DNA from: Streptomyces sp. 130
Lineage (GTDB): Bacteria; Actinomycetota; Actinomycetes; Streptomycetales; Streptomycetaceae
Assembly: GCF_007096885.1 (NCBI RefSeq)
Contig: NZ_VJNO01000023.1
Location: forward strand, 43,316-107,315
DNA: 64,000 nucleotides
Direction: 5' to 3'
In this document: positions 59,396-64,000 of the stretch, piece after piece
Position numbering within the stretch: position 1 is the first letter of the stretch
How the letters are laid out: each line of letters begins with the position of its first letter
The notes under the pieces: model-generated
What the model was told of the DNA's origin: nothing
What the model saw: the letters and a program-made list of their open reading frames with translations, nothing else
Databases searched by the model: none
Made by a program: the position numbers and the translations under genes

Positions 59396-59995
59396 GTGTT
59401 CCGTAGCCGCTCCAAGGAAGAGAAGGCCCCCACCGACAAGGTGACGGCGGACCTCTCCAAGACGCCCCGCGACCCGCAGGCCCCCAAGGGTCGCCCCACC
59501 CCCAAGCGCAGCGAGGCCCAGTCGCAGCGCCGCCGCGCCTCCAGTGGCGCGCCGCTCGACCGCAAGGAGGCCGCGAGGCGCCAGCGTGAGGCGCGCCGCG
59601 TGGACATGGCCAGGCAGCGCGAGGCGCTCGCCAACGGCGACGAGCGCTATCTGCCCGCGCGCGACAAGGGGCCGGTGCGCCGCTTCGTCCGCGACTTCGT
59701 GGACTCGCGCTTCTGCATCGCGGAGTACTTCCTGCCGCTCGCCGTGGTCATCCTGATCCTCAGCGTGATCCAGGTGCAGGGCATCCAGAACATCTCGCTG
59801 CTGCTCTGGCTGATCGTGATCGTGCTGATCGTGATCGACTCGATCGGGCTCGCGTTCCGGCTGCGCAAGCAGCTGAACGCGCGGTTCCCGGACACGCCCA
59901 AGCGCGGCGCGGTCGCCTACGGGCTGATGCGCACGCTCCAGATGCGCCGCCTGCGCCTGCCGAAGCCGCAGGTCAAGCGCGGAGAGCGGCCCTGA
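59396..59995 (+). CDS. DUF3043 membrane protein
   Basis: 199 residues. A charged N-terminal 100 residues (Arg/Lys-rich, likely disordered) precede two membrane helices (YFLPLAVVILILSVIQV and ISLLLWLIVIVLIVIDSIGLAF) and a basic tail. The GTG at 59396 lies 8 bases after a TACCCT box without a ribosome site, so probably leaderless. Divergent from pspA; overlaps the methyltransferase frame by 4 bases. Confidence 0.88.
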   Translation: MFRSRSKEEKAPTDKVTADLSKTPRDPQAPKGRPTPKRSEAQSQRRRASSGAPLDRKEAARRQREARRVDMARQREALANGDERYLPARDKGPVRRFVRDFVDSRFCIAEYFLPLAVVILILSVIQVQGIQNISLLLWLIVIVLIVIDSIGLAFRLRKQLNARFPDTPKRGAVAYGLMRTLQMRRLRLPKPQVKRGERP

Positions 59996-60837
59996 GCACC
60001 GAGGCGTCCGGCCCGGTCGGCGACGGGTCCGCCGACCGGCCGGCCGGTGCCGTCTCCGGCTTCGCCGGGGCCTCTGCGGCCTGGACCAAGGGCCTGACGG
60101 GTCTGCGCAACACCGTGCGCCAGGAGCTGGTCGCCCGGCAGCTGGACGAGCAGATCGCGGCCCGCTTCCCGGTCGGGCAGCGGCTGCGCATCCTGGACGT
60201 CGGCATGGGCCAGGGCACGCAGGCGCTCCGGCTGGCCCGGGCCGGGCACACCGTGACCGGCCTGGAATCCGACCCGGAGATGCTGCGGACCGCCCGTGAG
60301 GCGCTGGGCGGCGAGCCGGCCGGCATCCGCGAGCGGGTGCGGCTCATCGAGGGCAACGGCCAGGACACCGGGGTCCACTTCCTGCCCGGCAGTTTCGACG
60401 TGGTGCTCTGCCACGGCGTGCTGATGTACGTCCAGGAGCCGGACGCCATGGTGGCGGGCCTGGCCCGGATGCTGGCGCCGGGCGGGCTGCTGTCCCTGCT
60501 CGTGCGGAACGCCGACGCGCTGGCGATGCGGCCCGGGATGGCCGGGGACTTCGCCGGGGCGCTGGCGGCTTTCGAGTCCGACCGGTACACGAACCGGCTC
60601 GGCCTGTCCGTGCGCGCGGACCGGCTGGAGGCGCTGACGGCGACGCTCGCCTCGATCGCGGCGCCGCTGCACGCCTGGTACGGGGTGCGGCTCTTCACGG
60701 ACAACGTCAGCAACGACGCGGAGCTGCCGCCGGCCGCCGAGCTGGAGCGGGTGCTCGCGGCGGAGGACCGGGCGGGGCGGACGGACCCGTATCGCGGGGT
60801 CGCGGCGCTGCTGCATCTGTGCGGCGTACGGGGGTGA
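59992..60837 (+). CDS. Class I SAM-dependent methyltransferase, apparent CTG start
   Basis: 281 residues from CTG 59992. The fold signature is LRILDVGMGQGTQALRLARAGH with SAM-binding acid in GLESDPEM and VVLCHGVLMYV. No ATG, GTG or TTG occurs in frame between the upstream gene and GTG 60115, yet 37 of the 40 codons after CTG end in G or C and WTKGLTGLRNTVRQEL reads as family sequence. GGAG at 59981-59984 is 7 bases from the CTG, and CTGA overlaps the previous stop like the usual ATGA. GTG 60115 is the conservative alternative. Substrate unknown. Confidence 0.85.
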   Translation: MSTEASGPVGDGSADRPAGAVSGFAGASAAWTKGLTGLRNTVRQELVARQLDEQIAARFPVGQRLRILDVGMGQGTQALRLARAGHTVTGLESDPEMLRTAREALGGEPAGIRERVRLIEGNGQDTGVHFLPGSFDVVLCHGVLMYVQEPDAMVAGLARMLAPGGLLSLLVRNADALAMRPGMAGDFAGALAAFESDRYTNRLGLSVRADRLEALTATLASIAAPLHAWYGVRLFTDNVSNDAELPPAAELERVLAAEDRAGRTDPYRGVAALLHLCGVRG

Positions 60838-60880
60838 GGCCGGGGCGGCGCCGGGCCCGGGGCGTCCGGGCGGGCGTCCT

Positions 60881-61000
60881 GTCCTCGATCGCCGGACGGG
60901 CTGAAGGACTGCCCTCGATCGCCGGGCGGGCTGAAGCATTGCCCTCGATCGCCGAGTGGGCTGAAGGATTGTGCTCGATCGCCGGGCGGGCTGGATGTGT
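60881..61000. repeat. Four tandem 30-base repeats
   Basis: Copies at 60881-60910, 60911-60940, 60941-60970 and 60971-61000. Each contains CTCGATCGCCGG/A with CGGGCTGAAG; copies differ at about 3-6 positions, the last most. They occupy the gap between the methyltransferase and HtrA-like genes. The 10-base multiple of the period preserves reading phase, but no ORF uses it. The unit resembles a motif scattered through many Streptomyces intergenic regions. Confidence 0.9.
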
Positions 61001-61094
61001 GGCCGCCCGGCTCTGTCATGTGCGGGCTTGATTCTCCGCCCCCTCTGGATGCGCTCAGCGGGCCGCCCTTCGGGGCAAAAGCAATAATCCGGAC

Positions 61095-62186
61095 ATGGAT
61101 GCCATTCACTCCCGTCGCCGTGCGCGGCGGCTGTTGCTGCCCCTGTCCGCGGGTGTCTGCGCGATCGCGCTGGTGAGCGGTTGCTCCGGTTCGGGCGCCC
61201 CCGCCGCGGGACCGGACGCGACGGCGTCCGGCTCGGCCCAGCCCGGTCCGGCGTCGAAGGCCGACGGTGATCTGCAGAGCGAGTACCAGTCCGTCATCAA
61301 CAACGTGCTGCCGTCCGTCGTGCAGATCGACGCGTCCGACAGCCTCGGCTCCGGTGTCGTCTATGACGCCCAGGGCCACATCGTCACCAACGCGCACGTC
61401 GTCGGCGACGAGAAGTCGTTCAAGGTCACGGTGGCCACCGGGGAGAAGGTGCTGGGTGCGTCGCTGGTCGCCGCCTACCCCGAGCAGGACCTGGCCGTCA
61501 TCAAGCTGGACGACGTGCCCGACGGGCTGCGGCCGGCGAAGTTCGGCGACTCGGAGAAGGTCGCGGTCGGGCAGATCGTGCTGGCGATGGGCTCGCCGCT
61601 CGGCCTGTCCAGCAGCGTCACCCAGGGCATCGTCTCGGCCCTCGGCCGGACCGTGAGCGAGGGCCGCTCGGGCGGCGGCACCGGGGCGACCATCGCCAAC
61701 ATGGTGCAGACCTCGGCGGCGATCAACCCGGGCAACAGCGGCGGGGCCCTGGTGAACCTGGACAGCCAGGTCATCGGCATCCCGACGCTCGCCGCGTCCG
61801 ACCCCCAGATGGGCGACAGCGCGGCCCCCGGAATCGGCTTCGCCATCCCGGCCTCGATGGTGCGGACGGTCGCGGACCAGATCATCAAGAACGGCAAGGT
61901 CACCGACTCGGGCCGGGCGGCGCTCGACATCACCGGCCGCACGGTCGTCAACGACGACTACCGCCCGGCGGGGGTCGCGATCGTCAGCGTGCGGGACGGC
62001 GGCGCGGCCGACGAGGCGGGGCTGCGGGCCGGCGACATCATCGTGAAGGTGGACGACTCCAAGGTCACCACGATCACCTCGCTCTCCGAGGCGCTGGCCG
62101 GCCACGAGCCGGGCCAGAAGGCGGAGGTGACGTACACCCGCGGGAGTTCGCAGAAGACCGCCGAGGTCACCCTCGGCGAGATCTGA
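61095..62186 (+). CDS. HtrA/DegP-like S1C serine protease lipoprotein with PDZ domain
   Basis: 363 residues. Lipobox ALVSGC gives a lipidated Cys30. Trypsin-fold triad His101 (TNAHVV), Asp132 (EQDLAVIKL) and Ser215 (NPGNSGGAL). A C-terminal PDZ domain (residues 285-360: GVAIVSVRDGGAADEAGL) binds unfolded or C-terminal peptides. Function: extracytoplasmic protein quality control. AATAAT ends 6 bases before the ATG and no ribosome site is seen, which would fit a leaderless start. Confidence 0.94.
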   Translation: MDAIHSRRRARRLLLPLSAGVCAIALVSGCSGSGAPAAGPDATASGSAQPGPASKADGDLQSEYQSVINNVLPSVVQIDASDSLGSGVVYDAQGHIVTNAHVVGDEKSFKVTVATGEKVLGASLVAAYPEQDLAVIKLDDVPDGLRPAKFGDSEKVAVGQIVLAMGSPLGLSSSVTQGIVSALGRTVSEGRSGGGTGATIANMVQTSAAINPGNSGGALVNLDSQVIGIPTLAASDPQMGDSAAPGIGFAIPASMVRTVADQIIKNGKVTDSGRAALDITGRTVVNDDYRPAGVAIVSVRDGGAADEAGLRAGDIIVKVDDSKVTTITSLSEALAGHEPGQKAEVTYTRGSSQKTAEVTLGEI

Positions 62187-62202
62187 GCGTACGGCGACGG
62201 CC

Positions 62203-62239
62203 GCCGCCGGCCGGGGTCCGGAAGGGCCCGCCCGGCGGC
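62203..62239 (+). terminator. Probable terminator after the HtrA-like gene
   Basis: 8-bp stem GCCGCCGG (62203-62210) with CCGGCGGC (62232-62239) around a G/C-rich loop that may pair further. Weaker than the other hairpins here. Confidence 0.45.
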
Positions 62240-62253
62240 AGCCGCGCGCGCCG

Positions 62254-62466
62254 TCAGCCCGCCGCGTCCGCCTGGAGGCTCATCGGGCCGTAGATCTTCG
62301 TCCCGTCGTCGAAGAGCGTGACCTGGTCCGCCCCGCCGTCCAGGAGCTCCTTCCAGTACTCACCGAGCCAGGACTCCGCGTCGCCCTGGGTCGTGAACTC
62401 CTCCGGCTGCCGCACCGGCTCCGTCTCCGTGCCGTCGGACTTCTCGAACCGCCACGTCCACGCCAT
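62254..62466 (-). CDS. Small conserved hypothetical protein
   Basis: 70 residues beginning MAWTWRFEKSDGTET, rich in aromatic and acidic residues, soluble. AGGAGG lies 7 bases before ATG 62466. Families like this are common in streptomycetes and have no known role. Confidence 0.88.
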   Translation of the reverse strand: MAWTWRFEKSDGTETEPVRQPEEFTTQGDAESWLGEYWKELLDGGADQVTLFDDGTKIYGPMSLQADAAG

Positions 62467-62602
62467 GTCCGCCTCCTGGGTAGGTCGTTCCCCTCGGCAG
62501 CCTAGCCCTTCCCACCAGCAGGGGAAGGGGCCCTCGGGCCTGTCCGGCGGATCTTCGCCCCCACGTCGCGCACCCCGCGCGGCGACGCGGGAGGATCGGG
62601 AT

Positions 62603-64000
62603 GTGGAACTGACTCTGCTCGGCACCGGAGCCCCCGACGGGCTGCCGCGGCCCGACTGCCCCTGCGCCGCCTGCACCCTCGCCCGCGGAGCCGGCAGCCG
62701 GGCCGCGACCTCCCTCCTGGTCGACGACGCGCTGCTGCTGGACCTCACGCCGGGGGCGGTGTTCGCCGCCGCCCGCGCCGGCCACTCGCTCACCGGCGTA
62801 CGCCAGGTCCTGCTGACCCACCCGCACGACGGACCGGCCGTCGAACTGCCCGTCGGGCTGCCTCCGGCGGGCCGGGTGCCGGACGGGCGGGTGCTGACGC
62901 TGATCAGCGGACACCGGGTGCGGGCCGTGCCGATGGACGCGCCCGGCACGGGGTACGAGGTGACCTCGCCGGAGGGCACCCGGCTGCTGTACCTCCCGCC
63001 GGGCGGCGCACCGGCCGGGCTGACGGACCCGGCGGCGCAGCCCTACGACCTGGTCGCCGGGGACGTCGTCGGGCGGCCCGACGCGGTGGCGCGGCTGCGG
63101 GCCGTCGAGGCGATCGGGCCCGCCACCGAGCTGATCGCCGTCCACCTCGGCCACGACGCCCCGCCCGCCCCGGAGCTGGAGCGCCGGCTCGCCGCCGCCG
63201 GGGCCCGGGCGGTGCCGGACGGCACGACGCTGGCGGTCGGCGGCTTCCGCGCCCCGGCCGCGGTCCCCCGGCGCACCCTGGTCACCGGTGGCGCCCGGTC
63301 CGGGAAGTCCGTCGAGGCGGAACGACGCCTGGAGACGTACCCGGAGGTCGTGTACGTGGCGACGGGCGGCGCCCGGGACGGTGACGCGGACTGGGCGGCC
63401 CGGGTCGGGCTGCACCGGGAGCGCCGGCCGGCCGCCTGGCGCACCGAGGAGACCTGCGAGCTCGTGGAGCCGCTGTCGACGGACGGGCCGCCGCTGCTCA
63501 TCGACTGCCTGTCGCTGTGGCTGACGGACGCGATGGACCGGGTGGACGCCTGGGACGACGCCGCGTGGGCGGAGGGCGGCGAGCGGGCGCTGCGGGCCAG
63601 GACGGCGGAGCTGGTCGCCGCGGTGCGCGGGACGCGGCGCACGGTGGTCCTGGTGACCAACGAGGCCGGCTCCGGAGTGGTGCCGGCGACGGCGGCCGGG
63701 CGGCGCTTCCGGGACGAGCGGGGCCGGCTGACCGCGGCGGGGGCCGGGGAGTGCGCGCAGGTGCTGCTGGGGGCGGCGGGCCAGGGGCGGCCGCGGCGCG
63801 GCGGAGGGCGCGGGGCGGGGGCGGGCGCGGGGCGGGGGCGGGCGCGGGGCGGGCGCGGGGGCCCGGGGCCGGGGTCCGGGGTGCGGGGGCCGGGGCCCGG
63901 GGTGCGGGGTGCGGGGGCGCGGGGGGCGGGGGGCCGGGGGGCGTGGCCCAGGGACCGGGCCCGCGGCGACCGCGTGCGGGGGGCGGGGGGCCCGGGGGGC
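62603..64000 (+). CDS. cobU: MBL-like domain fused to adenosylcobinamide kinase/guanylyltransferase (CobU), open at the window end
   Basis: Starts at GTG 62603, 8 bases after GGAGG. Residues 1-215 resemble a degenerate metallo-beta-lactamase fold (LGTGAPDGLPRPDCPCAAC, LLTHPHDGPAVELP, DLVAGDV). From about residue 220 a CobU domain follows: P-loop VTGGARSGKSVEAER, IDCLSLWLTDAM and VTNEAGSGVVP. It would phosphorylate adenosylcobinamide and attach GMP for cobalamin synthesis. CobU should end shortly after residue 395, but the frame stays open through an almost pure G/C tail to the edge. I suspect a sequence error or a degenerate 3' end. Confidence 0.85.
   Translation, partial: MELTLLGTGAPDGLPRPDCPCAACTLARGAGSRAATSLLVDDALLLDLTPGAVFAAARAGHSLTGVRQVLLTHPHDGPAVELPVGLPPAGRVPDGRVLTLISGHRVRAVPMDAPGTGYEVTSPEGTRLLYLPPGGAPAGLTDPAAQPYDLVAGDVVGRPDAVARLRAVEAIGPATELIAVHLGHDAPPAPELERRLAAAGARAVPDGTTLAVGGFRAPAAVPRRTLVTGGARSGKSVEAERRLETYPEVVYVATGGARDGDADWAARVGLHRERRPAAWRTEETCELVEPLSTDGPPLLIDCLSLWLTDAMDRVDAWDDAAWAEGGERALRARTAELVAAVRGTRRTVVLVTNEAGSGVVPATAAGRRFRDERGRLTAAGAGECAQVLLGAAGQGRPRRGGGRGAGAGAGRGRARGGRGGPGPGSGVRGPGPGVRGAGARGAGGRGAWPRDRARGDRVRGAGGPGG

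Noticed and set aside
60881..61000. CRISPR-like array
   Set aside because: The units abut directly with no unique spacers and no cas genes are present.

Overview
This is a piece of the core chromosome of a Streptomyces or very close relative. Supporting signs are the very high G+C content with G/C in nearly all third codon positions, frequent GTG and TTG starts, strong G+C-rich hairpin terminators, the actinobacterial bcc-aa3 respiratory genes (qcrCAB, ctaCDEF), two NlpC/P60 peptidases, a WhiJ-type regulator/DUF397 locus with one TTA (bldA) codon, and a gene order that, from memory, follows the S. coelicolor SCO2112-SCO2175 region. I see no tRNA or rRNA gene, insertion sequence, prophage, CRISPR array or large secondary-metabolite cluster.

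Layout. 1-1.3 kb: a partial molybdopterin oxidoreductase, then bacterioferritin (bfr) and its ferredoxin partner (bfd), the latter behind an iron box. 1.4-7.8 kb: aromatic amino-acid entry. The class II DAHP synthase is followed by a secreted peptidoglycan amidase and by an anthranilate synthase fusion behind a Trp-codon attenuator. 7.8-13.3 kb: a 2-hydroxyacid dehydrogenase, a MacRS-like two-component system, PlsC, an alpha/beta hydrolase and a small membrane protein. 13.4-18.5 kb: a nuclease, glucokinase, a DUF5304 protein, an ArsA-like ATPase lacking its Walker A lysine, an SRPBCC protein and a phosphoesterase. 18.7-28.5 kb: an acyl-CoA ligase, a PimB-like mannosyltransferase, a GT87-type membrane protein, a lipoprotein metalloprotease, two NlpC/P60 hydrolases (one behind what looks like a collapsed c-di-AMP riboswitch) and a NYN-domain protein. 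28.7-32.6 kb: rhomboid protease, RAM-only Lrp protein, a class V aminotransferase behind a SAM-IV riboswitch, and trpD. 32.7-42 kb: qcrB-qcrA-qcrC-ctaE and ctaC-ctaD-ctaF, separated by an atypical receiver protein and an L,D-transpeptidase. 42.2-48.4 kb: a cysteine desulfurase-TusA fusion, a PfkB kinase, ErpA and NadA, several of them linked to sulfur or Fe-S chemistry. 48.4-52.6 kb: the WhiJ-like regulator with two tandem DUF397 proteins and a large TPR protein. 52.6-59.1 kb: an RND pump, a two-component system, and PspA with its PspAA partner. 59.4-64 kb: DUF3043 protein, a methyltransferase that appears to start at CTG, a 4 x 30-base tandem repeat, an HtrA-like protease, and an MBL-CobU fusion that runs off the window in an extreme G-rich tail.

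The points I would look at first are the SAM-IV riboswitch with its mini-ORF and hairpin, the truncated c-di-AMP riboswitch, the ArsA-like protein with a broken P-loop, the desulfurase-TusA fusion, the CTG start at 59992, the bldA-dependent WhiJ-type module, and the abnormal 3' end of the cobU-type gene.
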